Assembly (NCBI RefSeq): GCF_000019225.1
Contig: NC_010995.1
Span: 1,496,501-1,560,500, forward strand
DNA length: 64,000 bases
Direction of reading: 5' to 3'
Source of the DNA: Cellvibrio japonicus Ueda107
Lineage (GTDB): Bacteria > Pseudomonadota > Gammaproteobacteria > Pseudomonadales > Cellvibrionaceae
The position numbers and the translations under genes are program-made. Positions 1 to 9,302 of the stretch are shown one piece after another (within the stretch, counting starts at the first letter, position 1; every line of letters begins with the position of its first letter). The notes beneath the pieces are model-generated. The model did no database searches. It was not told where the DNA came from and was given only the letters and a program-made list of their open reading frames with translations.

Positions 1-2
1 GT

Positions 3-296
3 GTGAATTTACAATTTTCGGTGCGTTACACCCGTCCGGTGTTGTTAGTCGTACAGGATGAACGCCTTCAACTATTGCCTGTAGGAACTGTATTAAGGGT
101 GAAGGACACCCAGGATACTTATCAGGTTGGATGGAATGGCGAGGTCTATATTGAAAACCTGGTGGCCCCGGTTGAATTGGTATTTACGGAAAATAATTGC
201 AGCCTGCAGGTGGTACCTCCTGTCGAGGATATTCCATTTCCAAGGCTAGGCCCTTTAACCTGTTTATCATCGGCAGAAGGGCATTCATTACCTTAA
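3..296 (+). CDS. Outer membrane usher protein, C-terminal fragment (cut by window edge)
   Basis: This is the C-terminal end of a chaperone-usher pilus usher (FimD/PapC/CsuD type); the frame is open to the left edge, so the gene begins outside the window. The usher is the outer membrane pore that secretes and assembles pilus subunits. The visible 97 residues fit the usher C-terminal beta-domain: a strand reading VLRVKDTQDTYQVGWNGEVY (the G-x-V/E-x-Y pattern common there) and a late Cys pair. The pilus subunit gene starts 14 bp downstream, so the two are almost surely one operon. Family assignment rests on a short piece. Confidence 0.7.
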   Translation: MNLQFSVRYTRPVLLVVQDERLQLLPVGTVLRVKDTQDTYQVGWNGEVYIENLVAPVELVFTENNCSLQVVPPVEDIPFPRLGPLTCLSSAEGHSLP

Positions 297-309
297 CCGG
301 GGGCATTTG

Positions 310-1290
310 ATGAACTTCCTGCACGGGAAATGCTTGTGTGTACTCTCGATGGGAACAGGATTCCTGTGGGGATTTCCCGCTATGGCGAATTGCAGTGTGA
401 CCGCGGCGACCAGCCCCAGCCCAATTGCGTATGGCATTTATGCATCCAAAGCGGTAGTGCCAGGCGATTTGTCACCCAACGCTGCCGGTGTTGATGCCAC
501 GTTTAATGTAAGTTGCTCGGTTGTACTCAATTTATCCCTGTTGGGAACCAGCAGTTGGTTGCGCTATACCGCCATGCAACCCATGGTATTAACCAAGGGG
601 AGCGAAACCATTCCTTACGTGATCGCCAGCAATGCGACATTTAACCCCGTTATTTCGTCGGTGGGCCAAGCCATTGGCGGCCCTACCGGTTTTCAATTGT
701 TGAGTTTAATTGTCCTGGCCAGTGGGCAGATTCAGGTTCCTCTGCATATTAAAACCCTTCCTATGCTGTATTGGCCTGGTGCGGGAACCTATACCAGTAA
801 TCAGGTGCTATCAGTGGATGGCACCATTTGTACCGGGTTGGGAATTGGCGGTATTTGCCTGGGTACTTCGCCGGTTAACGGTTCGGTAACCGCTTCTATG
901 AATTTGGTGGTGAGTAAAATGTGTGAATTTGCTACGACCAGTTCACTGGTTGATTTTGGCAGTGTCAGCTTTTTGGAACAGGCATCAACCATGCAGTTGC
1001 AAGTGTCGTTGCGCTGTAATGCGCAGGAAGATTATTTGCTGTATGCAGACAATGGCAACCATTATCTCAATGGCGATCGCTATATGGTTTCAGCGGGTGG
1101 TGAGCGTATCCGCTACCAGGTAGTAAACCCCGGTAATAACAGTCAGGTGCTGGAACAAGCATCCCCCCTGTCCAGAATTGCTACCGGCTATACCGAAAAC
1201 TTACAGATTCCAGTGGTTATCCCCTCGGGCCAGGCTACTCCCCATGCAGGAATCTATACGGATAATGTGCGGATGGTGATTGAGTATTGA
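310..1290 (+). CDS. Csu-type pilus tip subunit, two spore coat U (SCPU) domains
   Basis: Secreted pilus subunit of about 326 residues, in the position of CsuE, the tip adhesin that follows usher csuD in Csu-type operons. ATG at 310 is preferred over TTG at 307. A signal peptide (residues 1 to about 25, ending around FPAMA) is followed by two SCPU-like domains: the first begins CSVTAATSPSPIAYGIY, the second KMCEFATTSSLVDFGSVSF. Each has the early Cys, the F-G/Y-G strand and the later Cys of the fold, and the second ends in the typical Y-T-D-N-V-x-M-x-x-x-Y strand that donates to the chaperone. Being last in the operon and two-domain supports a tip role; binding specificity cannot be read. Confidence 0.8.
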   Translation: MNFLHGKCLCVLSMGTGFLWGFPAMANCSVTAATSPSPIAYGIYASKAVVPGDLSPNAAGVDATFNVSCSVVLNLSLLGTSSWLRYTAMQPMVLTKGSETIPYVIASNATFNPVISSVGQAIGGPTGFQLLSLIVLASGQIQVPLHIKTLPMLYWPGAGTYTSNQVLSVDGTICTGLGIGGICLGTSPVNGSVTASMNLVVSKMCEFATTSSLVDFGSVSFLEQASTMQLQVSLRCNAQEDYLLYADNGNHYLNGDRYMVSAGGERIRYQVVNPGNNSQVLEQASPLSRIATGYTENLQIPVVIPSGQATPHAGIYTDNVRMVIEY

Positions 1291-1292
1291 AC

Positions 1293-1311
1293 GGGTGGCA
1301 CCTGGCCACCC
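1293..1311. terminator. Hairpin between convergent genes
   Basis: A 7-bp stem (GGGTGGC / GCCACCC, 5-nt loop) lies between the converging pilus and deacetylase genes. It lacks a clear T-tract on either side, so it is only a weak terminator candidate. Confidence 0.3.
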
Positions 1312-1322
1312 GGAGGTAATAA

Positions 1323-2126
1323 TTACCGTTGTGCCTTCACATATTTCATGATGTTGACAAACGTGTCCGTCCAATAAATATCTTTGTTCTCTGCCAGGTA
1401 TTTGAGAAGTTGCTCATGGGCTTCACGGGACACACTCAGATGGTCACCACCAACCCCATGGAAGGTGAAGTTAGCCATGGTGCCTTTAGCGGCCGCCTCT
1501 TTGACAACGGCAATGAGTTGTTCTCCTGTTACATTTGTAGGGAAATCGACGCTGACAGCATAGGGGTCGAGTGTTTCCATGTCCGGTGTGACGCCGCCAC
1601 TTTTCGCCTTGATAGCGACAAACTCACTTTTTAATCCGTCGATATAGTTACTGCCGCCTGCGTTGAGATCAATACAGGGGGGAGTATAGGTGCGCTCGGT
1701 TTTACCATCGATGGCATGTAGAAAGCTATTGGCCACTTTTACCTGGTCTTGCATCTGGACCACACTCACTTTATCCAGGTCTCTGTCGACGGAAACCCAC
1801 TCACGGCCGGGGCTGCTTTTGGCGCATTGGTGAAAAATACTGTGATTGCCCAGCTCATGCCCTTGCTTGGCCGCTGTGCGCCAATCTTCCAATCGCGTCT
1901 GCAACGATGGACTGGCCACACTTAAATAAAAGGTTCCCTTAAGGCCGTATTTATTAAGGTCGGGAATTGCATGGTCGAGTTGGCTATCCAGGGCATCATC
2001 ATAGGCCAGGTTAACCGCTGCCTTGGCGCCCTTGGGCCAGGTGAAAGGTGTATCGGCGGCAAGTGCATGGGTACCCAGTGACATAAGACCGAAGCCGAAT
2101 AGCAGATTGCAAAGGGGTTTTATCAT
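1323..2126 (-). CDS. Secreted polysaccharide deacetylase (NodB/CE4-like)
   Basis: Exported 267-residue protein with a signal peptide ending near THALA (residue 23). The rest is one NodB-homology domain. Seen motifs are YDDA at about residue 42 (family motif 1 is TFDDG, carrying the catalytic base and a metal-binding Asp) and GHELGNHSIFH, the HxxxH zinc-binding motif 2; a YTPPC segment sits where the R-P-P motif lies. Known family chemistry is removal of N- or O-acetyl groups from chitin, peptidoglycan or xylan. The substrate cannot be told from sequence; motif 1 has A instead of G. It converges with the pilus operon and has its own upstream region. Confidence 0.8.
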   Translation of the reverse strand: MIKPLCNLLFGFGLMSLGTHALAADTPFTWPKGAKAAVNLAYDDALDSQLDHAIPDLNKYGLKGTFYLSVASPSLQTRLEDWRTAAKQGHELGNHSIFHQCAKSSPGREWVSVDRDLDKVSVVQMQDQVKVANSFLHAIDGKTERTYTPPCIDLNAGGSNYIDGLKSEFVAIKAKSGGVTPDMETLDPYAVSVDFPTNVTGEQLIAVVKEAAAKGTMANFTFHGVGGDHLSVSREAHEQLLKYLAENKDIYWTDTFVNIMKYVKAQR

Positions 2127-2354
2127 CGTCGTTATCTCTTCATTTCTTGGGGTGATTAGCGGTTATTAACAGTGTGTTGCGTTTGCCTGGCAATATCTTG
2201 TCGTCTGGATAGCTGGCAGCGAAAGATAATTTATGTGACCGGAAACAGGATAGCGCCACTGTGCCTTTTTACAAATCTTGAGGCATAGCTGCCGGTGGGC
2301 GTGCAGTGGACTACACTAGCAATTGTCTATGGTTCGATGAGCAAGGCGGTAGTT
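2127..2354. other. Divergent intergenic region
   Basis: About 230 bp between the deacetylase (leftward) and a small rightward gene. It must hold promoters for both; no convincing sigma-70 pair, operator or hairpin was recognised. Confidence 0.4.
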
Positions 2355-2684
2355 ATGTCCTTAAAAGAACTCCTTTCCCAATGGGAATCCTTCGCCCAGG
2401 GGCGATTGACCCGCGATACCTACGAAATCCACCTTTCCCTGGATGATGCCGCCAAGCTGAATGCCCTGGCGGAAATGTACCCCAAACGTACCCCCGAGCA
2501 GTTGTTAAATGAGCTGGTATCTGCGGCCCTTGGCCAATTGGAAGCCAGTTTTCCCTATGTACAGGGCAACCGGATCATTGCGACCGATGAGCTGGGTGAC
2601 CCTATTTATGAAGATGTGGGCCCGACCCCCAGGTTCCTGGCACTGACTAACAAGTACCTGGAATGGCACCGTCGCCAGGGATAG
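2355..2684 (+). CDS. Conserved hypothetical protein, 109 aa
   Basis: Small, soluble, mostly helical protein without signal peptide. ATG at 2355 is chosen because AAGGCGG lies just upstream; an in-frame ATG at 2337 would add six residues. Core segments are LSLDDAAKLNALAEMYPKR, ELVSAALGQLEASFPYV and DELGDPIYEDVGPTPRFL. Close relatives occur in Pseudomonas, where they are sometimes labelled pilus-tip components without good support. The helical first half with a repeating EQLLNEL pattern could be a ribbon-helix-helix-like or dimerisation element. Function unknown. Confidence 0.75.
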   Translation: MSLKELLSQWESFAQGRLTRDTYEIHLSLDDAAKLNALAEMYPKRTPEQLLNELVSAALGQLEASFPYVQGNRIIATDELGDPIYEDVGPTPRFLALTNKYLEWHRRQG

Positions 2685-2806
2685 TGCAGCCGGGCTTGTC
2701 CTCCTTCCTCCAGTGATATACTCCCTCGCCGATCCGGGCGCTGGTGCCCGGATCCTTGGTTTAGCCTGTCTATTTTTTCTATCGATCTAGTCGATCAAAG
2801 GACATT

Positions 2807-4081
2807 ATGGAAATCTTTATCCTGTTGGGCCTTATTTTGCTCAATGGCTTGTTTGCCATGTCAGAAATCGCAATTGTGACTGCCAAAAAGTCCCGTCTTA
2901 TGGCCATGGCTGCCAAAGGGCGCCATTCAGCCCAGGCGGCGCTCACATTGGCGGAAGACCCCACCCAGTTCCTCTCGACAGTGCAAATAGGCATTACTTC
3001 AATTGGCATCATGAGCGGTATTTTCGGGGAGTCTATCCTCGCCGAACCCTTTGCCATCTGGTTGCAGGGGTTGGGAATGCCGGCGCATTTCAGCGATAAC
3101 TTTGCGACGGCCCTGGTGGTTGTGGTGGTAACGTATCTGTCGATTGTGATTGGTGAGTTGGTTCCCAAGCGCATCGGCCAGATTATCGCTGAGCCTATTG
3201 CCTGCTTTATGGCAAAACCCATGCAATTCCTGGCATTGGCAACCAAGCCTTTTGTCAGTTTGCTCTCGGGGTCCACGCGCACGTTGATGCGCTTGCTCGG
3301 GTTTAACCAATACCAAAACCAACAGGTAACTGAGGAAGATATTCACGCGATTTTGCAGGAGGGCTCCAACACCGGCATTATCGAGGCCCAGGAACATACC
3401 ATGGTTAAAAATGTACTGCGCCTGGAAGATCGCAGTATTGCATCGCTGATGGTGCCCCGCGCCGACATTGTGTATTTGGATACGGAATTATCCCTGGAAG
3501 ACAATTACCAGCGTGTTATCGGTTCTCCCCATTCCCGCTTTCCCGTTTGCCAAAAGAATACTGACAATTTACTGGGCGTGATTAATGCCAAGGAATTACT
3601 GTCAGCGGCTATTCGCGGTCAGGCGATTGATCTTGCCGCGATTGCCAAGCCTTGCCATGTGGTGCCCGAATCGTTAACCGGTATGGAGTTGCTGGAATTT
3701 TTTCGCAGCTCGCAAACCCAAATGGTATTTGTGGTTGACGAATATGGCGTTATACAAGGATTGGCGACGTTGCAGGATTTGCTTGAGTCACTCACGGGTG
3801 AGTTTATAACGGGGGATGGCGAAGATGCTTATGTTATTCGCCGCGATGATGGCTCCCTGCTACTGGACGGAATGCTGTCAATTGTCGATTTGAAAGACTG
3901 CCTCGGCTTGGATGAATTGCCAGAAGAGGGGAGTTATCAAACACTGAATGGCTTGATGATGTTATTGATTGGCCGTATGCCGGTCACCGGTGATAAGGTG
4001 GAATTGCAACGGTGGCAATTGGAAATTGTGGATATGGATGGCCGCCGTATTGATAAGGTATTGGCGTATTTGCTGGATTAA
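2807..4081 (+). CDS. CNNM/CorC-HlyC family membrane protein (DUF21 + CBS pair)
   Basis: Inner membrane protein of 424 residues. Order: DUF21/CNNM transmembrane domain (about 1-180, several hydrophobic helices), a CBS pair (about 210-330, with the MVPRADIVYLD segment typical after the membrane domain), and a C-terminal CorC_HlyC domain (about 345-424, starting near DGSLLLDG). The family is linked to magnesium/cobalt or sodium-coupled cation transport and includes YtfL/PaeA-like proteins; old names call it hemolysin. AAAGGA precedes the ATG. It is followed by a strong bidirectional terminator, so it is monocistronic. The cation moved is not deducible. Confidence 0.85.
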   Translation: MEIFILLGLILLNGLFAMSEIAIVTAKKSRLMAMAAKGRHSAQAALTLAEDPTQFLSTVQIGITSIGIMSGIFGESILAEPFAIWLQGLGMPAHFSDNFATALVVVVVTYLSIVIGELVPKRIGQIIAEPIACFMAKPMQFLALATKPFVSLLSGSTRTLMRLLGFNQYQNQQVTEEDIHAILQEGSNTGIIEAQEHTMVKNVLRLEDRSIASLMVPRADIVYLDTELSLEDNYQRVIGSPHSRFPVCQKNTDNLLGVINAKELLSAAIRGQAIDLAAIAKPCHVVPESLTGMELLEFFRSSQTQMVFVVDEYGVIQGLATLQDLLESLTGEFITGDGEDAYVIRRDDGSLLLDGMLSIVDLKDCLGLDELPEEGSYQTLNGLMMLLIGRMPVTGDKVELQRWQLEIVDMDGRRIDKVLAYLLD

Positions 4082-4100
4082 AAAACATCATGATGCAAAC

Positions 4101-4128
4101 AACAAAGGCAGCCGGGGCTGCCTTTGTT
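4101..4128. terminator. Bidirectional rho-independent terminator
   Basis: Near-perfect inverted repeat AACAAAGGCAGCC / GGCTGCCTTTGTT with a 2-nt gap and T-rich flank on the plus side and A-rich flank on the other. It sits between the CorC-like gene and the convergent TSP3 lipoprotein gene and can end both transcripts. Confidence 0.8.
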
Positions 4129-4151
4129 GTTTCTTCACTCAGGGTACGTGG

Positions 4152-7100
4152 TTACAAGGGTGGCGGTGCTATACACAGGGAGTGAACCCTGAGGTTCGAT
4201 AGCGCACCCAATACCGCGGCTTTTTCAATCTCAACCTCATCGAACTCGGTGGTGGTGTTCATAATCACTAACTGTTTGGTGGCATCACCGGTGAGGTTCA
4301 ACAACTGCAGGCTTAGCAAACCAAGGCTGGCACTGCTTTGTTGTTGCACACCATTCAGGTAGGTTGTGATCTCCAGAGAGTTCAGCAGGCTCAGGTCAAG
4401 CAAGCCGACGGGCAGTGACACCAGGAAACCGACACGCTTGTTACCGGTATAGCTGGTCGCTGTATTTTCTACACTGGTCCAGACCGATGCAGCCACGGCT
4501 ACCGGTGTAGAGATGGTGGCGTAATCGGTCAGTGATGTGGTGATCAGGTTATTTCGATTTGTGACACCGCATCCGATACAGAGTACGCCGCGCAAGCCTG
4601 AGTCGGTAGTCAGGTCGTTGCCAACAATCGGCTCGAACAGTTTGCCGGATTCGCAGGCTACGTTCTCGACAGTGTCGCACGCATCGCCAATACCATCACC
4701 GTCAATATCCGATTGCGACGGGTTGCTCGTGGTGGGGCAATTGTCGAGTGCATTCAGGATACCGTCGCCATCCATGTCATTATCACAGGCATCACCGATA
4801 CCGTCCCCGTCAATATCCGCTTGCGATGGGTTAGCGATTGTCGGGCAATTATCCAGTGCGTTGGCAATACCATCCCCATCGCTGTCGTTATCGCAGGCAT
4901 CGCCCACACCGTCGCCATCTGTGTCCAGTTGATTGGCGTTGGCAATGAGTGGGCAATTGTCCACGGCGTTGAGTACGCCATCATTGTCGATATCCGGGTC
5001 GCACGCATCGCCAATACCATCCCCATCCGTGTCTGTTTGCAACGGGTTAGCAATCAGCGGGCAGTTGTCCAGGGTATTGGCAATGCCATCGCCGTCGGAG
5101 TCGGTTAGCGGATCGCAAACATCACCCAAGCCATCACCGTCGGTGTCCAGCTGATCCGGGTTGGGATTGAGTGGACAGTTGTCAACGCCGTTTGCAATGC
5201 CATCACCATCGATGTCGTTGTCACAGGCATTGCCGATGCCATCGCCATCGCTGTCCAGTTGATCCGGGTTTGCAACGAGTGGGCAATTGTCAAAGGCGTC
5301 ATCAATACCGTCACCATCCGTGTCGGTATTGGCATCGCAGGCGTCACCAATACCATCCGCATCTGCATCCGCTTGTGTCGGGTTGGCAACCAGCGGGCAG
5401 TTGTCCAGGCTATCGATAATGCCGTCGCCATCGCGATCATTGTCACAGACGTCGCCTATGCCATCACCATCCAGATCAGCCTGGTCGGCATTGGGCGTCA
5501 TTGGGCAGTTATCGATAGCATTGGCGATACCATCACCATCCATGTCGGTATCACAGGCGTCACCGAAGGCATCACCATCCAGGTTGGATTGGCTGGCGTT
5601 GGCAACCAGTGGGCAATTATCGACCCCGTTGAGTACGCCGTCGCCATCGCTATCGGCATCGCAGGCATCACCAATACCATCGCCATCCAGGTCGGCCTGA
5701 TCCGGGTTGGCAACAAACGGGCAGTTATCCGTGGCGTTGTCGATACCGTCACCATCGCTGTCGGTATTGGTGTCGCAAGCGTCGCCAATGCCATCGCCGT
5801 CAGTATCTGTTTGCAGCGGATTGGGTACGCTCGGGCAGTTGTCGATGGCGTTGATGATGCCATCGCCGTCGCGATCGTTATCACAGGCATCGCCGATACC
5901 GTCATTGTCCTGGTCGTGCTGATCCAGGTTGGCAACCAATGGGCAATTATCCAGGGCGTTGGCAATGCTATCGCCATCGATGTCATTGTCGCAGTCATCG
6001 CCAATACCATCGCCGTCCAGATCTGCCTGGCCGGGATTGCTCACCGACGGGCAGTTGTCCAATGGGTTAAGGATGCCATCGCCATCGCGGTCATTATCAC
6101 AGGCGTCACCAATACCATCGCCATCCAGATCGGCCTGGTCACTGTTGGCAATCAGGGGACAGTTGTCGAGGTTATCCGGAACGCCATCATTGTCATTGTC
6201 GTTGTCACAGGCATTGCCAATACCGTCACCATCACTGTCGGCCTGGTCCGGGTTGGCTACTAATGGGCAGTTGTCGAAGCCATCGTCAATGCCATCACCA
6301 TCGGAGTCGGTATTGGTGTCGCACGCATCGCCAATGCCATCCGCATCCGCATCGGCCTGATCGATGTTGGATACCAATGGGCAGTTATCCAGGGCATTCA
6401 GGATGGTGTCGCCGTCAATATCCGGATCGCAGGCATCGCCAATGCCATTGCCGTCCAAATCGGCCTGGTTGCTGTTGGATACCAGCGGACAGTTATCCAG
6501 GCTATTAATGACGTTATCGCCATCGATGTCGTTATCGCAGGCATCGCCGATACCGTCGCCATCCTGGTCAGCCTGGCTGGGGTTGCCAATCGCCGGGCAG
6601 TTGTCGAGTGCGTTCAGGATACCGTCACCATCCAGATCGTTATCGCACACATCACCCATGCCATCACTGTCCGTATCCAGTTGGTCTGCGTTGGCAATCA
6701 ACGGACAGTTATCGTTGAGGTTGAGTACACCATCGCCGTCGCGGTCGGTGTCGCAGGCATCGCCGATACCGTCACCATCCTGGTCGGCCTGGCTGGGGTT
6801 GGATATGGTGGGGCAATTATCAAGTGCATCGTCAATACCGTCACCATCGGTGTCCGTATTGGCATCACAGGCATCGCCAATACCATCGCCATCCGTATCC
6901 AGTTGCGTTGGGTTGGCAACCAATGGGCAGTTATCCACATTGTTATTAATACCATCGCCGTCGCGGTCGGTATCGCACACATCGCCGATGCCGTCACCAT
7001 CCTGGTCGGCCTGGTCACTATTGGCGACTAATGGGCAATTATCCAGGGCATTGAGCACACCATCGCCATCGCGGTCATCATCGCAAGCATCACCAATTCC

Positions 7101-9275
7101 ATCGTTGTCCTGGTCCGCTTGATCGACATTGGCAACCAGTGGACAGTTATCTGCACTGTTGTTAACACCATCGTCGTCAGTGTCGTTATCACAGGCATCA
7201 CCAATACCGTCATTATCCAGATCCAGTTGGTCAGGGTTACTCACAGCAGGACAGTTGTCGCTGGTGTTATTTACACCATCTCCATCCAGATCATTATCAC
7301 AGGCGTCACCGATACCGTCGCCATCCTGGTCGGCCTGGTCTGCATTAGCGATGGTTGGGCAATTATCGGCAGCGTCATCAATACCATCGCCATCCTGATC
7401 AGCGGCTACTGAAGAGGAAGACGATGAACTGGTGTCTGCACTGCTTGATGACGACAGGTCTGTAGAACTGCTACTTGCAGAAGAGTCCGATGTTGATGAT
7501 GCACTGGAGTCTGTACTGCTCGAAGACGAGATATCCGGTACGCTGCTGACGGAAGAGTCCGATGATGAGCTGGAGTCCGCACTACTTGAGGATGACAACT
7601 CTACAGAACTGCTGCTGGCAGAGGAGTCAGATATTGATGAGGATGAGTCAGCATCTGAACTGCTTGAGCTTCCAGTAGCGTCAGAAGTTGAAGAGGATGA
7701 ATCTTCACTGCTTGAAGACGTTACTACTCCTGTACTGCTTGAACTTCCAGTAGCATCAGAGGTTGAAGAAGATGAGTCTGTACCTGCACTGCTTGAGCTT
7801 CCTGTAGTGTCAGAGGTTGAAGAGGACGACCCTGTATCTGCACTGCTTGATGAGGTCACTCCCCCCGCGCTGCTTGAGCTTCCAATGGCGTCCGATGTTG
7901 ATGACGAAGAACTTCCATCCGCACTGCTGGATGAAGTAGGAATCACAACAACGATAGATGACGTTGAGCTACTGGAACTATCAACAACACTGCTGGTGGA
8001 TGACATCGAGGATGACGATGAGGATGAGCTGTTATTGGAATCGCAAGCGTCGCCAATACCATCGCCATCGGTATCCAACTGATCCGGATTGGAAATCAGT
8101 GGGCAATTATCGGTGCTGTTGTCAACACCATCACCATCCGTATCCGTGTCACACAGGTCTCCGATACCATCATTATCCATATCGGCCTGGTTGGCATTGG
8201 GTGTTGATGGGCAATTATCGAGGGCATTGATCACACCATCGCCGTCGCGATCATCATCACAGGCATCACCGATGCCGTCGCCATCGCTATCGGCTTGGTC
8301 AGAATTGGCGATGGCCGGGCAATTGTCGATACCGTCGTCAACACCATCGCCATCTGTGTCTGTGTCGTTATCACAGGCATCGCCGATACCATCATTATCA
8401 GAATCCAATTGATCGGCGTTGGCAATTAACGGGCAGTTGTCGTTGGCATTATTAACACCATCACTGTCTTTATCCGAGTCGCAGGCGTCACCGATGCCAT
8501 CGCCATCCGTATCAAGCTGATCAGTATTGGCAATCAATGGACAGTTATCGCTGGTGTTATTGACGCCGTCGCCATCAATGTCAGCGTCACAGGCATCGCC
8601 TATGCCGTCGCCATCGGTATCCAATTGGTTGCTGTTGGATAGCAGCGGACAGTTATCTGCTGCATTGGTAATGCTGTCGCCATCCCTGTCGTTATCGCAG
8701 ACATCACCAATACCGTCATTATCCTGGTCAGCCTGGTCCGGGTTGCTGATTTGCGGACAATTATCAACGGCGTCATCAATGCCGTCGTTATCCGTGTCTG
8801 TACTTGTATCGCAGGCATCGCCGATACCGTCATTATCGGTATCCGCTTGATCCGGGTTAGCAATCAGTGGGCAATTATCCGTGGTGTTATCGACATCATC
8901 ACCATCGCGATCTGTGTCGCAGGCATCACCTATGCCATCACCGTCCTGGTCAGCCTGGTTGGCATTGGCGACGCTGGGGCAATTATCAGTAAAGTCCGGT
9001 ATACCGTCACCATCCTGGTCCGGTAATTCACCGGGATCTATCGGTGGTGTTGATGAAGAGGATGCAGATATAACGGAGGACGAGGAAGACGTGGTTGCGG
9101 ATGAGCTACTGGAGCTATCTGCCGCACTGGTTGCTGTACTGGAGTTGGTTGCACTCACTACCGATGAAGAGCTTATGCCGTCGTTAGGGTTTTTGGGAAA
9201 ACCCTTATTATCACCACCACCGCAGGCGGTTAAACCTGCAAGGGATACGATTAATAATAGTGCCAAATTTTTCAT
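4152..9275 (-). CDS. Giant thrombospondin type 3 repeat lipoprotein, 1707 aa
   Basis: Predicted surface or outer membrane lipoprotein. Signal peptide with lipobox L-T-A-C18. Order: Ser/Thr linker (about 25-80); nine TSP3 units (about 85-412); a roughly 210-residue poly-Ser/Asp/Thr linker; 25 more TSP3 units (about 625-1533); a distinct C-terminal domain of about 170 residues with five Cys that resembles nothing I can name firmly. Each unit carries the Ca-binding pattern DxDxDGxxD plus DNCP...N.DQ.D.DxDGIGDACD, 34 DNCP motifs in all. TSP3 repeats are known to bind many calcium ions and stiffen with them. The OmpA-like gene starts 28 bp upstream, so they are probably co-transcribed. Role (adhesion, calcium-dependent stalk, anchoring of a surface complex) is inference. 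Confidence 0.85.
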   Translation of the reverse strand: MKNLALLLIVSLAGLTACGGGDNKGFPKNPNDGISSSSVVSATNSSTATSAADSSSSSSATTSSSSSVISASSSSTPPIDPGELPDQDGDGIPDFTDNCPSVANANQADQDGDGIGDACDTDRDGDDVDNTTDNCPLIANPDQADTDNDGIGDACDTSTDTDNDGIDDAVDNCPQISNPDQADQDNDGIGDVCDNDRDGDSITNAADNCPLLSNSNQLDTDGDGIGDACDADIDGDGVNNTSDNCPLIANTDQLDTDGDGIGDACDSDKDSDGVNNANDNCPLIANADQLDSDNDGIGDACDNDTDTDGDGVDDGIDNCPAIANSDQADSDGDGIGDACDDDRDGDGVINALDNCPSTPNANQADMDNDGIGDLCDTDTDGDGVDNSTDNCPLISNPDQLDTDGDGIGDACDSNNSSSSSSSSMSSTSSVVDSSSSSTSSIVVVIPTSSSSADGSSSSSTSDAIGSSSSAGGVTSSSSADTGSSSSTSDTTGSSSSAGTDSSSSTSDATGSSSSTGVVTSSSSEDSSSSTSDATGSSSSSDADSSSSISDSSASSSSVELSSSSSADSSSSSDSSVSSVPDISSSSSTDSSASSTSDSSASSSSTDLSSSSSADTSSSSSSSVAADQDGDGIDDAADNCPTIANADQADQDGDGIGDACDNDLDGDGVNNTSDNCPAVSNPDQLDLDNDGIGDACDNDTDDDGVNNSADNCPLVANVDQADQDNDGIGDACDDDRDGDGVLNALDNCPLVANSDQADQDGDGIGDVCDTDRDGDGINNNVDNCPLVANPTQLDTDGDGIGDACDANTDTDGDGIDDALDNCPTISNPSQADQDGDGIGDACDTDRDGDGVLNLNDNCPLIANADQLDTDSDGMGDVCDNDLDGDGILNALDNCPAIGNPSQADQDGDGIGDACDNDIDGDNVINSLDNCPLVSNSNQADLDGNGIGDACDPDIDGDTILNALDNCPLVSNIDQADADADGIGDACDTNTDSDGDGIDDGFDNCPLVANPDQADSDGDGIGNACDNDNDNDGVPDNLDNCPLIANSDQADLDGDGIGDACDNDRDGDGILNPLDNCPSVSNPGQADLDGDGIGDDCDNDIDGDSIANALDNCPLVANLDQHDQDNDGIGDACDNDRDGDGIINAIDNCPSVPNPLQTDTDGDGIGDACDTNTDSDGDGIDNATDNCPFVANPDQADLDGDGIGDACDADSDGDGVLNGVDNCPLVANASQSNLDGDAFGDACDTDMDGDGIANAIDNCPMTPNADQADLDGDGIGDVCDNDRDGDGIIDSLDNCPLVANPTQADADADGIGDACDANTDTDGDGIDDAFDNCPLVANPDQLDSDGDGIGNACDNDIDGDGIANGVDNCPLNPNPDQLDTDGDGLGDVCDPLTDSDGDGIANTLDNCPLIANPLQTDTDGDGIGDACDPDIDNDGVLNAVDNCPLIANANQLDTDGDGVGDACDNDSDGDGIANALDNCPTIANPSQADIDGDGIGDACDNDMDGDGILNALDNCPTTSNPSQSDIDGDGIGDACDTVENVACESGKLFEPIVGNDLTTDSGLRGVLCIGCGVTNRNNLITTSLTDYATISTPVAVAASVWTSVENTATSYTGNKRVGFLVSLPVGLLDLSLLNSLEITTYLNGVQQQSSASLGLLSLQLLNLTGDATKQLVIMNTTTEFDEVEIEKAAVLGALSNLRVHSLCIAPPPL
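4677..7402 (-). repeat. Tandem TSP3-coding repeat array, block 2 (25 units)
   Basis: About 109 bp per unit on average, degenerate, coding for 25 TSP3 units. The DNA is dominated by GAT-rich Asp/Gly codons (GATGGCGATGG type). Third positions differ between units, so the array is old or diversified rather than freshly amplified, but it is still a likely site of recombination and assembly error. Confidence 0.85.
7403..8040 (-). repeat. Poly-serine linker coding region
   Basis: Low-complexity coding DNA for a roughly 210-residue Ser-rich linker with repeated SSSSS-D/A/T-x-D-S-S/T patterns. It separates the two TSP3 blocks. Similar Ser linkers join domains in Cellvibrio secreted enzymes. The codons are mixed (AGC/AGT/TCA/TCC/TCG), which limits slippage. 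Confidence 0.8.
8041..9022 (-). repeat. Tandem TSP3-coding repeat array, block 1 (9 units)
   Basis: Nine TSP3-coding units of the same design as block 2, next to the N-terminal linker of the lipoprotein. Some units are extended by a DTDTDGDG-type insertion. Confidence 0.85.
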
Positions 9276-9302
9276 GGTGTCACCTTAATGGGCAGGGTTA
9301 TA

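Noticed and set aside
4677..9022. Regular repeats suggestive of a CRISPR array
   Set aside because: Units of about 109 bp are degenerate and code in frame for TSP3 motifs; there are no identical repeats with unique spacers and no cas genes.
4537..9026. Many long open frames on the plus strand across the TSP3 gene, one of 334 codons at 5259-6263
   Set aside because: They are antisense shadows of the Asp/Gly repeat codons: the repeat lacks stop triplets in several frames. The translations are low-complexity repeats (for example Ser-Pro-Ser patterns) with no domain.
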